From: Alphaproteobacteria bacterium HGW-Alphaproteobacteria-18
GTDB lineage: Bacteria > Pseudomonadota > Alphaproteobacteria > Caulobacterales > Hyphomonadaceae
Assembly: GCA_002841155.1 (NCBI GenBank)
Contig: PHEH01000021.1
Span: 1-32,175, forward strand
Length of the DNA stretch: 32,175 bases
Direction: 5' to 3'
Part shown: positions 1 to 10,065 of the stretch, piece by piece
Numbering within the stretch: the stretch's first letter is position 1
Layout: each line of letters begins with the position of its first letter
Notes under the pieces: generated by a model
What the model saw: the letters and a program-made list of their open reading frames with translations, nothing else
The model's database searches: none
Told to the model about the DNA's origin: nothing
Position numbers and translations under genes: made by a program

Positions 1-68
1 GATTGGGGTTTTTGGGGTGGGGGATAGGGGATAGGGTTGTGTTTTTGCAGAGAGCGCCCCCACCCTAG

Positions 69-92
69 CCCTCCCCCATGTCTGGGGGAGGG
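69..92. repeat. GC-rich palindrome downstream of parE
   Basis: Perfect 10-bp arms (69-78 and 83-92) enclose a 4-nt loop, with core CCTCCCCC/GGGGGAGG. It lies just beyond the 3' end of parE on the minus strand and has no T-tract on either side. A dispersed intergenic palindrome or weak terminator fits better than a classic intrinsic terminator. The same core recurs at 2316-2337. Confidence 0.6.
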
Positions 93-131
93 GACCTGTT
101 GTGCGTGGGGCGAGGCGCGGTGAGCCTGAGC

Positions 132-2129
<1,998 letters not shown>

Positions 2130-2315
2130 GGACTGCTTCTCCGTCACTGAAAGCCGCCGATTCCCCGGCGGAACTGTCGTGGCAGATAGGAGGCTAAAGC
2201 CTTAACGGCGCATTAACCTTCGGCGTTCTGCCAGATGGGAGGACATCTGGCGGGGTTTGCGGGGCGGGGCAAGGGGGAGGGTGTGCGTGCCGCTCCCCCC
2301 TCCGCCCTGCGGGCA

Positions 2316-2337
2316 CCTCCCCCGTGAACGGGGGAGG
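2316..2337. repeat. GC-rich palindrome
   Basis: Perfect 10-bp arms (2316-2325 and 2328-2337) with a minimal loop, core CCTCCCCC/GGGGGAGG. It is related to the palindrome at 69-92. It lies between two divergent promoters, so termination is an unlikely job. A dispersed repeat is the better reading. Confidence 0.55.
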
Positions 2338-2392
2338 AGAAGGGGGCGCGCTTGTGTGAGCTCAATTCACAACATTGTTGAGCAGCGGCTCG

Positions 2393-2421
2393 CTTGAAGG
2401 GTTAAGCTGGGGTTTCCACAT
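2393..2421 (+). promoter_or_regulatory. possible heat-shock (sigma-32-type) promoter of lon
   Basis: CTTGAA at 2393-2398 is followed after 17 nt by CCACAT, a loose match to the sigma-32 pattern. A second -10-like CCTATAT lies at 2445-2451, but no matching CTTG precedes it at the right distance. lon is a classic heat-shock gene in proteobacteria, which is why I looked here. The match is imperfect. Confidence 0.3.
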
Positions 2422-2509
2422 TCCCACTGTCGCCCAATTAATGTCCTATATGACATGACAGGGTATAAGGGTCGCTGCTTAGCGGGACCCGAATCAAAGG
2501 AGGCACGTG

Positions 2510-4933
2510 ATGTTGCCAAAGACAAAGACAGTGCCGGTGTTGCCGCTTCGGGACATCGTTGTTTTCCCTGACATGGTCGCCCCGCTCTTTGTGGGCCGCG
2601 ACAAATCCGTGCGGGCGCTCGAGATGATCGACGAGTCCGACAATGAGATCATGCTGGTGGCGCAGAAGGATGCGTCTGTCGACAATCCCGTGACCAGTGA
2701 CCTGCACGCCACGGGCACGCTGGCGACCATCCTGCAACTGCTGAAGCTGCCCGATGGCACCGTGAAGGTGCTGGTCGAGGGCCGCTCGCGCGCGCGCCTG
2801 GTGGCGCTGCATGACCGGGCCGAGTATTTCGAGGCCGAGGTTGAGGCCATCCCCGAGGCAGATGCGTCGGGCGCTGATGTGCAGGCGCTGATGCGCGCCG
2901 TGCAGGAGCAGTTCGAGAATTATGTGAAGCTCAATCGCAAGATCCCGCCCGAAGCGGTGACCACGATCAGCCAGCTGACCGATCCTGGCCGGCTGGCCGA
3001 TCAGGTGGCGTCGAACCTCTCTGTGAAGCTCTCCGACAAGCAGGAATTGCTGGAGATGCCGGAGGTTAAAGACCGGCTGGAGAAGGTCTTCTCGCTGATG
3101 GAAGGCGAGATGGGCATGCTGCAGATGGAGCGGAAGATCAAAAACCGCGTCAAACGGCAGATGGAGAAGACCCAGCGCGAATATTATCTCAACGAGCAGA
3201 TGAAGGCGATCCAGCGTGAGCTGGGCGATTCTGGCGGGGACGGCGGCGAGCGCGATGAGCTGGCCGAGCTTGACCAGAAGATTGCCGACACGCCGCTGAG
3301 CCAGGAAGCGCGCACCAAGGCCGAAGCCGAGATGAAGAAGCTGCGTCAGATGTCGCCGATGTCGGCGGAATCGACGGTTGTGCGGAATTATCTCGACTGG
3401 ATACTCTCGCTACCCTGGGGCAAGCGGAAGGATATCGAGACCGATCTTCTCAAGGCCGAGAAGCAGCTCGATGACGACCATTACGGCCTCGACAAGGTGA
3501 AAGAGCGTATTCTCGAATACCTCGCCGTGCAGAAGCGGACCGGGCGCCTGAAAGGCCCGATCCTCTGCCTCGTCGGGCCTCCGGGCGTGGGCAAGACCTC
3601 GCTGGGCCGCTCGATTGCCGAAGCCACGGGCCGCGACTTTGTGCGCGTGTCGCTGGGCGGCGTGCGCGACGAAAGCGAGATCCGCGGTCACCGCCGGACC
3701 TATATCGGCTCGATGCCGGGCCGGGTGATCCAGAGCCTGAAGAAGACCAAGAGCGGCAACCCGCTGTTCCTGCTCGACGAGATCGACAAGATGGGCATGG
3801 ACCATCGCGGCGATCCGGCTTCGGCGCTGCTGGAGGTGCTCGATCCGGAGCAGAACTCGACGTTCAACGATCACTATCTGGAGGTCGACTATGACCTGTC
3901 GGACGTGATGTTCGTGACGACGGCGAACTCGCTCAACATGCCTCAGCCCCTGCTGGACCGGATGGAGATCATCCGGATCGCCGGCTACACCGAGGAAGAG
4001 AAGCTGGAGATCACCAAGCGCCACCTCATTCCGCAGGTGCGCGAGGATCATGGCCTGAAGGATGATGAGTGGATCGTCACCGACAGCGCCATTCGTGACC
4101 TCATCCGCTACTATTCCCGTGAAGCGGGCGTGCGGAGCCTGAAGCGTGAAGTCTCACGGCTTGCCCGCAAGGCGGTGCGCGAGATTGCGACGGGCGAGCA
4201 TACGAGCCTGACCATCGATTCGGATAATCTGGCGAAATATGCCGGCGTCCGGAAGCATAGTTACGGCCTTGCCGACGAAACCGATCAGGTGGGCGCCGTC
4301 ACTGGCCTTGCTTGGACGGAAGTGGGCGGCGATCTGCTGACCATCGAGGCGGTCAAGATGCCCGGCCGGGGCGCGATGAAGGTGACGGGCAATCTGCGCG
4401 ATGTGATGAAGGAGTCGATCTCTGCGGCGAGCTCCCTGGTACGGGCCCGCTCGGTTGACCTCGGCATCAAGCCGACCGTGTTCAACACGACCGACATTCA
4501 CGTGCACGTTCCCGATGGCGCCACGCCCAAGGATGGCCCGTCTGCGGGCGCGGCCATGACCACGGCCATCGTCTCGCTGCTCACCGGTATTCCGGTGAAC
4601 CGCGAAGTGGCGATGACGGGCGAGATCAGCTTGCGTGGACGGGTGCTGCCGATTGGCGGCCTCAAGGAGAAACTGCTCGCGGCCCTGCGCGGCGGCATCA
4701 AGACGGTGCTGATCCCGAAGGAAAACGAGAAGGATCTCGAGGAGATCCCCGACAATGTCAAAACCGGCATGAAGATCATCCCGGTGTCGGATATCCAGGA
4801 AGTGCTGAAACTGGCGCTGACCGGGCCTCTGACGGCGATTGAATGGTCTGAAGCGGACGAGGCGCGCCTGCAGGCGAGCCTTGGCGGGAGCCCCGCGCCG
4901 GCGGGCGATGCCGACGCGGTGCGCACGCACTGA
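2510..4933 (+). CDS. lon: ATP-dependent protease La (Lon)
   Basis: Cytoplasmic AAA+ serine protease that degrades misfolded and regulatory proteins. The N-terminal substrate-binding LAN domain ([15 protein letters not shown]) covers roughly residues 5-200 and a coiled middle follows. The AAA+ module has Walker A GPPGVGKT at about 356-363 and Walker B FLLDEIDK. The C-terminal protease domain carries the Ser-Lys dyad: Ser in DGPSAG at about 678 and Lys in GGLKEK at about 721. These sit almost exactly at the E. coli positions. The length of 807 aa is normal. AAAGGAGG at 2496-2503 lies 6 nt before the ATG at 2510 and only 3 nt before an in-frame GTG at 2507, so I choose the ATG. The gene is monocistronic, with a strong terminator after it. 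Confidence 0.97.
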   Translation: MLPKTKTVPVLPLRDIVVFPDMVAPLFVGRDKSVRALEMIDESDNEIMLVAQKDASVDNPVTSDLHATGTLATILQLLKLPDGTVKVLVEGRSRARLVALHDRAEYFEAEVEAIPEADASGADVQALMRAVQEQFENYVKLNRKIPPEAVTTISQLTDPGRLADQVASNLSVKLSDKQELLEMPEVKDRLEKVFSLMEGEMGMLQMERKIKNRVKRQMEKTQREYYLNEQMKAIQRELGDSGGDGGERDELAELDQKIADTPLSQEARTKAEAEMKKLRQMSPMSAESTVVRNYLDWILSLPWGKRKDIETDLLKAEKQLDDDHYGLDKVKERILEYLAVQKRTGRLKGPILCLVGPPGVGKTSLGRSIAEATGRDFVRVSLGGVRDESEIRGHRRTYIGSMPGRVIQSLKKTKSGNPLFLLDEIDKMGMDHRGDPASALLEVLDPEQNSTFNDHYLEVDYDLSDVMFVTTANSLNMPQPLLDRMEIIRIAGYTEEEKLEITKRHLIPQVREDHGLKDDEWIVTDSAIRDLIRYYSREAGVRSLKREVSRLARKAVREIATGEHTSLTIDSDNLAKYAGVRKHSYGLADETDQVGAVTGLAWTEVGGDLLTIEAVKMPGRGAMKVTGNLRDVMKESISAASSLVRARSVDLGIKPTVFNTTDIHVHVPDGATPKDGPSAGAAMTTAIVSLLTGIPVNREVAMTGEISLRGRVLPIGGLKEKLLAALRGGIKTVLIPKENEKDLEEIPDNVKTGMKIIPVSDIQEVLKLALTGPLTAIEWSEADEARLQASLGGSPAPAGDADAVRTH

Positions 4934-4960
4934 CTCTGGCAGCGACGCTCAAACTTTTGG

Positions 4961-4989
4961 AAAAGCCCCCTCGGTGAGGGGGCTTTTTT
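4961..4989 (+). terminator. intrinsic terminator of lon
   Basis: AGCCCCCTC (4964-4972) pairs with GAGGGGGCT (4976-4984) around a 3-nt loop. A run of T follows (4984-4989) and a run of A precedes it, so it may work in both directions. It begins 27 nt after the lon stop codon. Confidence 0.9.
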
Positions 4990-5057
4990 GTTTGGGGGCC
5001 AGAGCGGCAAACCCCACTTGCCTTCCTGCCACTCGCCCGGTTAAGAGGGCGGCGGTG

Positions 5058-5133
5058 GGGCGATTAGCTCAGTTGGTAGAGCGCCTGCTTTACACGCAGG
5101 ATGTCGGCGGTTCGAGCCCGTCATCGCCCACCA
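5058..5133 (+). tRNA. tRNA-Val(UAC)
   Basis: A full cloverleaf can be drawn. The acceptor stem is GGGCGAT/ATCGCCC and the D-loop contains AGCTCAGTTGGTAGAGC. The anticodon stem is CCTGC/GCAGG with loop TTTACAC, giving anticodon TAC (valine, GUA). The T-arm has TTCGAGC, with one G-U pair in its stem. The discriminator is A and CCA is encoded at 5131-5133. I found no repeat of its 3' end elsewhere in the window, so there is no sign of its use as an attachment site here. Confidence 0.97.
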
Positions 5134-5261
5134 TTTTCCTTTTCCGGTTGACCTGTTTTTGCCTTGGTTTTGTACCAAGCTTGACGCGTGCGCTCCGTAG
5201 GGCAGCCTATGGAGGCGGACAAGGAGGGCGGGACCAGCTCGCCCATGCAGGAGGAAACCCC

Positions 5262-6311
5262 ATGAAACTCACGCATCTTCTGATGATGGCGGCGGCGCCG
5301 CTGGTGCTTGCAGCGTGCGGTGGAGACGCGCCGGAACAGGCGGGGGGCGCAGCTGCTTCGCTGGCTTTCGGGACCGATTATGCATGCAGCGGCATGGATA
5401 TCTCGGTCGGCATCCTCGACGAGGCGACGGTGTTGCGCGCCGGCGGGAAGGAATACCGGATGGCGCCTGTGGAGACCGCTTCGGGCGCCAAATATGCCGC
5501 TGAGGGTGAGCCGGAAACCTCGTTCTGGAGCAAGGGCGAGGGCGGGCTGCTGGTGCTGGAAGGCGTGGAATATGCCGATTGCGTGCAGACGGGCGGCTAT
5601 GGTGAGCCAGCCGAGGCGATTGATACCAGCGATCTGGGCATAGGCGGCGGTGAGACCTTTACGGCGCGGGGCAATGAGCCGGGCTGGACGCTGACGCTGG
5701 ACGGGACGACGCTCACCTATGTCTACGCCTATGGCGAAAGCACGCGCACGGCCCCCCAGCCCGCCCCGCAGGCCTATGAGGGCGGCCGGCGCTATGCCAC
5801 GGCGGATGGGGCGCTGGTGTTTACCGTGGTGGATACGCTCTGCGCCGATGACATGTCGGGTATGCCGTATCCGCTGAGCGTGACGGTGGAATTTGAGGGC
5901 AGTTCCTATCGCGGCTGTGGCGGGGAGACCCAGGACCTCGTGACGGGGGAGTGGGAGGTGATCGAGGTCAACGGGGCGGAGGTGATACCAGGGGCGGCCA
6001 TCACGATGACATTTGCGGCCACAGACGCGCCAGAGCCGGACAATCCAGGACAATTCGTGCCCGGAACCGGCCGTGTGAGCGGCAAAGCGGGCTGCAACGG
6101 CTATGGCGCAGAGTACACGCTGTCGGGCGAGGGGCTGAGCGTGGGCGATGTCGCGCATACGGAAATGGCGTGCGCGCCAGACCTGATGGCGCAGGAGGAT
6201 GCCTTCCTGGACGCGCTGGGCCGGGTGTCGGCGCTGATGTTTGAGGCCGAGGGCACGGAGATGGAGCTGCGTGACGCTGAGTTCCGCCAGATCCATGCGC
6301 GGCGCAAATAA
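5262..6311 (+). CDS. lipoprotein with MliC-like and META (HslJ-like) domains
   Basis: A 349-aa predicted lipoprotein. Its signal peptide ends in lipobox LAAC with the acylated Cys at 19, so it is envelope-anchored. Residues about 39-108 look like MliC, the c-type lysozyme inhibitor fold: a YxC near the start, SGAKY at 74-78, FWSKG at 88-92 and a closing Cys. Residues about 130-220 (FTARGNEPGW onward) resemble the region often found next to META domains (COG3650 type). Residues about 224-345 form a META/HslJ domain with CNGYGAEY and a second Cys pair. MliC members protect peptidoglycan from host or predator lysozyme; META domains are linked to envelope stress and protease resistance. The start is set by AGGAGG at 5249-5254. 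The frame stays open upstream through the tRNA, but that extension is not coding. Function is inferred from the folds. Confidence 0.85.
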   Translation: MKLTHLLMMAAAPLVLAACGGDAPEQAGGAAASLAFGTDYACSGMDISVGILDEATVLRAGGKEYRMAPVETASGAKYAAEGEPETSFWSKGEGGLLVLEGVEYADCVQTGGYGEPAEAIDTSDLGIGGGETFTARGNEPGWTLTLDGTTLTYVYAYGESTRTAPQPAPQAYEGGRRYATADGALVFTVVDTLCADDMSGMPYPLSVTVEFEGSSYRGCGGETQDLVTGEWEVIEVNGAEVIPGAAITMTFAATDAPEPDNPGQFVPGTGRVSGKAGCNGYGAEYTLSGEGLSVGDVAHTEMACAPDLMAQEDAFLDALGRVSALMFEAEGTEMELRDAEFRQIHARRK

Positions 6312-6359
6312 AGCCTGCCCCTCGGGCACAGGTTGACGGGTCCATCGCCGCTCAGCAAT

Positions 6360-6388
6360 CCTCCCTGAAATATAACCTTTCAGGGAGG
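6360..6388 (+). promoter_or_regulatory. perfect 11-bp inverted repeat covering the ribosome binding site of the next gene
   Basis: CCTCCCTGAAA (6360-6370) is the exact reverse complement of TTTCAGGGAGG (6378-6388), separated by 7 nt. The right arm contains GGGAGG, the only good ribosome binding site for the ATG at 6399. As RNA, the hairpin would hide that site. As DNA, it could be an operator for a dimeric repressor. The sequence cannot tell which. Confidence 0.6.
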
Positions 6389-6398
6389 CAAGCGGCCA

Positions 6399-7880
6399 AT
6401 GGACTCGACGGTCAACAAGGCGACGACACGGATTGCCATACTCGGCGCGGGCATGAGCGGGCTTTGCATGGCCGCCAAGCTCAAGGAGGCAGGCTATAGC
6501 CTCATCGACATCTATGAGAAGTCGCCGGGCGTCGGTGGCACCTGGCGGGATAATACCTATCCGGGATGCGGGTGTGATGTGCCGAGCCATCTTTACTCAT
6601 ACTCGTTCGAGCTTAATCCGGACTGGGACTATAAATGGTCGCTTCAGCCGCAGATCCTTCAATATTTCGAGGACTTTGCCGACAAGTATGATGTGCGCCG
6701 GCATTGCCATTTCAACACCGAGATCACCGACTGCAAATGGGATGATGCGACCAATTTATGGACGCTGACCGACCGGGCGGGGGAGCGTTATGTGGCCGAT
6801 GTGCTCGTCTCCGGGCTCGGCCAGCTGAACATTCCGCATACACCCAATTTCCCCGGCCTTGAGACATTCAAGGGTGCGGCGTTCCATTCGGCGCGGTGGG
6901 ATCATTCGGTGGACCTGAAGGGCAAGACTGTGGCGGTGATCGGCAATGGTCCGAGCGCGGTGCAGTTTGTGCCGGAGATCCAGAAGGTGGTGGGCAAGAT
7001 GCTGAGCTTTCAGCGCTCGCCGGCCTGGTGCCGCCCGCGCGGGCAGCGCAAGTATGACGCGGCGGCGAAGACGTATTTTTCGGGCGGCGACTGGCGGATC
7101 AACTGGTATCGCTGGCGCATCCGGGCGTTTGCCGATTTCGGCTTTGGCGCCTTCCTGCAGAAATCCCCGATGGGGCTGGCGGGGTCGATGAAGAAGATGT
7201 GCGAGAAGCATCTGGAGGATCAGGTGAAAGACCCGGTTCTGCGCGAGAAGTTGACGCCGGATTTCGAGCCGGGCTGCAAACGTATTCTGATCTCGGATGA
7301 TTATTATCCCGCGCTCGCCCAGCCGAATGTCGAGGTGCTGCGCCAGGGGATTACGGCGGTGACGCCAGATGGCGTGATCGGCGAGGACGGCCAGGAATAT
7401 AAATGTGACGTGATCATCTGGGCGACGGGGTTCCAGTCAACCGAGTTTCTGACCCCCATGCAGGTTTATGGCCGGAACGGCCTCAGCCTCAACCAGGCCT
7501 GGAAGGATGGCGCCGAAGCCTTCAAGGGCGTTGCGGTATCAGGCTTCCCGAACTTTTTCCTGCTCTATGGGCCCAACACCAATCTGGGGCATAATTCCAT
7601 CATCCTGATGGTGGAGCACCAGACCCATTATGTGATCCAGTGTATCGACAAGATCGCCGAAAAGGGCGTGGCCGCGATTGACGTGACGCCGTCGGCGATG
7701 ACAGCGTATAATGTGCGTGTACAGAGCGAGATTTCCAAGACGGTCTGGGCGTCTGATTGCCATAGCTGGTACAAGAACGAGGCCGGCAAGGTGACCAATA
7801 ACTGGTATGGCCGCACGACCGACTACAAGAAAGAGACGCGCATTCCGGACTGGACGGATTTTGAGGTGGTGAAGGGGTAG
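6399..7880 (+). CDS. flavin-dependent Baeyer-Villiger-type monooxygenase
   Basis: A class B flavoprotein monooxygenase of 493 aa, expected to use FAD, NADPH and O2 to turn ketones into esters or lactones in the cytoplasm. The FAD Rossmann motif GAGMSG is at 16-21. The BVMO fingerprint GGTWRDNTYPGCGCD lies at 46-60. The second fingerprint FKGAAFHSARW (FxGxxxHxxxW) is at 157-167, and the NADPH motif GNGPSA at 182-187. WATGF follows in the C-terminal part. All hallmark residues are present. It fits the 4-hydroxyacetophenone/cyclohexanone monooxygenase superfamily, but the substrate cannot be read from sequence. It stands alone between the lipoprotein and a convergent crotonase gene, and is preceded by the hairpin that masks its ribosome binding site. 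Confidence 0.92.
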   Translation: MDSTVNKATTRIAILGAGMSGLCMAAKLKEAGYSLIDIYEKSPGVGGTWRDNTYPGCGCDVPSHLYSYSFELNPDWDYKWSLQPQILQYFEDFADKYDVRRHCHFNTEITDCKWDDATNLWTLTDRAGERYVADVLVSGLGQLNIPHTPNFPGLETFKGAAFHSARWDHSVDLKGKTVAVIGNGPSAVQFVPEIQKVVGKMLSFQRSPAWCRPRGQRKYDAAAKTYFSGGDWRINWYRWRIRAFADFGFGAFLQKSPMGLAGSMKKMCEKHLEDQVKDPVLREKLTPDFEPGCKRILISDDYYPALAQPNVEVLRQGITAVTPDGVIGEDGQEYKCDVIIWATGFQSTEFLTPMQVYGRNGLSLNQAWKDGAEAFKGVAVSGFPNFFLLYGPNTNLGHNSIILMVEHQTHYVIQCIDKIAEKGVAAIDVTPSAMTAYNVRVQSEISKTVWASDCHSWYKNEAGKVTNNWYGRTTDYKKETRIPDWTDFEVVKG

Positions 7881-7908
7881 GGGCTTGGGCTTATAGCGCC
7901 CTTCGGGC

Positions 7909-7949
7909 GACCCTCACCTCCCATTGCGAAGCAATGGGAGGTGAGGGTC
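7909..7949. terminator. long hairpin between convergent genes
   Basis: Perfect 19-bp arms (7909-7927 and 7931-7949) flank the loop GAA. It lies between the 3' ends of the monooxygenase and the crotonase gene, the expected place for a bidirectional terminator. There is no T-run on either strand, so it may equally be a dispersed palindromic repeat that serves as one. Confidence 0.65.
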
Positions 7950-7956
7950 TTCCTCG

Positions 7957-8802
7957 TTACATAGGCTCTGTACGGACGGGTGCCAGGTCTGGGAAGACGG
8001 GCTCGCGTTTTTCGCTGCGGGCGGTGAAGGCTTCGGCCATGTGGGGCGGGGGGAACATGGCGGCGTTCCAGACGCCGATATAGTCCAGCGTGTCGGCGGT
8101 GGTGTGGTCGCGGCCGTAATTGATCAGGACTTTCGAGCCGGTGACGGCGAGGGGGTTTTTCGAGGCGATCTCGCGGGCGGTTTCCAGGACGCCGGCGACG
8201 AGGTCTTCATGGGTGTCGTAGATGTCATTGACGAGGCCGATTTCCTTGGCCTTGGCCGCGTCGATCCGCCGGCCGGTATAGGCGAGTTCCTTGACCCAGC
8301 CTTCGGGGATGTAGCGCTGGAGGCGCGGGAAGGTGCCGACATCGGCGGTCATCGCGATGTTGATTTCCATGATGCAGAAGAAGGCGTCCTTCGTGCACCA
8401 GCGGATGTCGCCGGCGGTGATCATGTCGATTGCCCCGCCGATGACGCCGCCATGGCAGGCGAAGAGGACGGGGATGCGGGCTTCTTCCATACAGTTGAAG
8501 GATTGCTGGATGGCTTTGACATTCGAGCGGAAGGCTTCGGCGGCGACATAGCGGTCATGCTCGGCAGCCGGGCGGGGGGCGGTGAAGACGGTGGTGTCCA
8601 TGCCGGCGGAGAAATGCTTGCCGGTGGAGGAGATGACGATGACGCGGGCCAGCGCATTGTGGTCGATGGCCCGCACGATTTCGGGAAGCTCGTTCCAGAA
8701 CGCCTTGTTCATCGTGTTCATCGCTTCGGGGCGCGACATCTGGATATGCGCGACCTTGTCCTCGATGGTCACCTTGAAGGCTTCGTATGTGTCTTTCAGC
8801 AT
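7957..8802 (-). CDS. crotonase-family protein, probable delta3,5-delta2,4-dienoyl-CoA isomerase
   Basis: A 281-aa crotonase (enoyl-CoA hydratase/isomerase) fold protein with the oxyanion-hole segments FSAGMD (64-69) and GGVIGGAIDM (118-127). The acidic residues match the dienoyl-CoA isomerase ECH1 in type and spacing: Asp126 in GAIDM, Glu146 in MEINI and Asp154 in ADVG, that is 20 and 8 residues apart. Ordinary hydratases have a Glu pair in other positions. The predicted role is repositioning double bonds of odd-position unsaturated fatty acyl-CoA during beta-oxidation. GGAGGAG lies 7 nt before the ATG. It may use the hairpin at 7909-7949 for termination. The assignment within the superfamily is an inference from these three residues. 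Confidence 0.85.
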   Translation of the reverse strand: MLKDTYEAFKVTIEDKVAHIQMSRPEAMNTMNKAFWNELPEIVRAIDHNALARVIVISSTGKHFSAGMDTTVFTAPRPAAEHDRYVAAEAFRSNVKAIQQSFNCMEEARIPVLFACHGGVIGGAIDMITAGDIRWCTKDAFFCIMEINIAMTADVGTFPRLQRYIPEGWVKELAYTGRRIDAAKAKEIGLVNDIYDTHEDLVAGVLETAREIASKNPLAVTGSKVLINYGRDHTTADTLDYIGVWNAAMFPPPHMAEAFTARSEKREPVFPDLAPVRTEPM

Positions 8803-8898
8803 GGGGTGTCTCCTCCGTTTGGGGAGGAGTGTAGCAGGCAGGCGCGGCGCGGCGAGGGGTGACGCGGGGGGAGGCGGGCGAGGCTAGTCTGGTGCCAT

Positions 8899-8935
8899 GG
8901 TGCACCTTAGCCCGCTTTGCGGGCTTCGCTGCACC
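8899..8935. repeat. nested inverted repeat between the crotonase gene and gpsA
   Basis: Inner stem AGCCCGC (8909-8915)/GCGGGCT (8919-8925) with loop TTT. Outer stem GGTGCA (8899-8904)/TGCACC (8930-8935) is separated from it by an internal loop. It ends next to the gpsA stop codon at 8936, so it may end gpsA transcription. It lacks a T-run and looks like a dispersed intergenic repeat. Confidence 0.55.
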
Positions 8936-9940
8936 CTACAACGCTTCGGCCTTTACCGGGCGCATGAGGAGGGAGGTGATGGCGTCGTCCACGGTGATCT
9001 CGCCTTCGATGACGGCGGCGACGGCTTCGCAGATGGGCATTTCGATGCCGCGCGCGCGGGCGAGACGGCGCAGGACCGGGGCGGTGGCGACGCCTTCGGT
9101 GACGGCGTTGCGGGCGGCGAGGATGCTGGGGAGCGTTTCGCCTTGGCCGAGCGCAAGGCCGAGCGACATGTTGCGGCTGGTTTCCGACGAGCAGGTGAGG
9201 ACGAGATCGCCGAGGCCGGAGAGGCCGGTGAGGGTTTCAGCCTCTGCGCCGAGGGCGAGGGCGAGGCGCGTCATCTCCGCATAGCCGCGCGCGATGAGGG
9301 CGGCATGGGCCGAGCGGCCGAGGCCTTTGCCGAGGGCAATGCCGCAGGCGATGGCGAGGACGTTTTTCACCGATCCGCCGACTTCCGCCCCCAGAAGATC
9401 CGTGCCCAGATAGGGCCGGAAGGTGGGCGTGGAGATGGCCTGGATCAGCTCTGTGCCGAGGGCGGCGTCTTCCATGGCGAGGGTGACGGCGGTGGGCAGG
9501 CCCTTGGCAACGTCGATGGCAAAGCTCGGGCCGGACATCACGGCGGGGATGGCTTCGGGAAGCTCGTCTTTGAGCACTTGGGTCATGAATTCGCCGGTGG
9601 CGAGCTCGATGCCTTTGGAGCAGAGGACGACGGGCGTGCCGGGGCGCAGTGAGGCGCGCAGGGCGCGCAGGGTGACGCGGGTGTGCTGGGCCGGGGCGAC
9701 GGCGAAGATGGCGTCGGCGGGGCCAAGATCTTCAAGCCGGTTGGTGGCGCGGATTTCCGGTTTCAGGGGGACGCCCTTGAGGAAGGCAGTGTTTTCGCGG
9801 GCGGTGTTGATGGCGGCGGCAACCTCAGGCTCGAGCGCCCAGAGATGCACGGTCTGGCCTTCGCGGGCCAGCATCTGCGCAATGGCCGTGCCCCAGGCGC
9901 CCGCGCCGATGACCCCGAATGTCTTGAAGTGTTGTGTCAT
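8936..9940 (-). CDS. gpsA: NAD(P)H-dependent glycerol-3-phosphate dehydrogenase
   Basis: Reduces dihydroxyacetone phosphate to sn-glycerol 3-phosphate, the backbone of phospholipids. The N-terminal Rossmann motif GAGAWG is at 12-17. CSKG (Lys109) and GGSVKN (Lys192) are the conserved active-site lysine segments, and [12 protein letters not shown] is the typical C-terminal-domain motif. The length of 334 aa matches the family. The upstream ribosome binding site is weak (no clear purine tract), but the start agrees with the conserved N-terminus. In many alphaproteobacteria gpsA lies near tsaD and hemC; that context is absent here. Confidence 0.95.
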   Translation of the reverse strand: MTQHFKTFGVIGAGAWGTAIAQMLAREGQTVHLWALEPEVAAAINTARENTAFLKGVPLKPEIRATNRLEDLGPADAIFAVAPAQHTRVTLRALRASLRPGTPVVLCSKGIELATGEFMTQVLKDELPEAIPAVMSGPSFAIDVAKGLPTAVTLAMEDAALGTELIQAISTPTFRPYLGTDLLGAEVGGSVKNVLAIACGIALGKGLGRSAHAALIARGYAEMTRLALALGAEAETLTGLSGLGDLVLTCSSETSRNMSLGLALGQGETLPSILAARNAVTEGVATAPVLRRLARARGIEMPICEAVAAVIEGEITVDDAITSLLMRPVKAEAL

Positions 9941-10029
9941 GGGCCGGTTTTGGCCGAAGCCGGGGCGGGGGGCAAGCGGGGAGGGCGGTTGGGGTTGTTT
10001 GCGGCCTGCGGCCGGGCCTTCACCCCCAA

Positions 10030-10057
10030 CCCCCTCTCCCGCAGGCGGGAGAGGGGG
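10030..10057. repeat. GC-rich palindrome between the thiolase-like gene and gpsA
   Basis: Arms of 13 bp (10030-10042 and 10045-10057), rich in CCCTCTCCC/GGGAGAGGG, with a 2-nt centre. It lies just after the thiolase-like stop codon on the minus strand. It resembles the widespread proteobacterial intergenic palindromes of the CCCTCTCCCGC type. It could end transcription of the thiolase-like gene, but no T-run follows. Confidence 0.6.
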
Positions 10058-10065
10058 CTTTGAGA

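Larger units (their letters stand above)
2130..2509. other. parE-lon divergent intergenic region
   Basis: About 380 nt separate two divergent genes and must hold both promoters. It contains a GC-rich stretch with a palindrome at 2316-2337, then a more AT-rich 130 nt before lon with a possible heat-shock-type promoter. I see no open reading frame of note. Confidence 0.7.

Noticed and set aside
5058..5133. tRNA-Val as an element attachment site
   Set aside because: No repeat of its 3' end was noticed elsewhere in the window and no integrase lies nearby.
4839..5261. N-terminal extension of the lipoprotein frame
   Set aside because: It runs through the end of lon, the terminator and the tRNA gene. 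A signal peptide, lipobox and AGGAGG fix the start at 5262.
5121..6590. 489-codon open frame on the minus strand
   Set aside because: It lies antisense to the lipoprotein gene and the start of the monooxygenase gene; the His/Arg-rich translation has no motifs.
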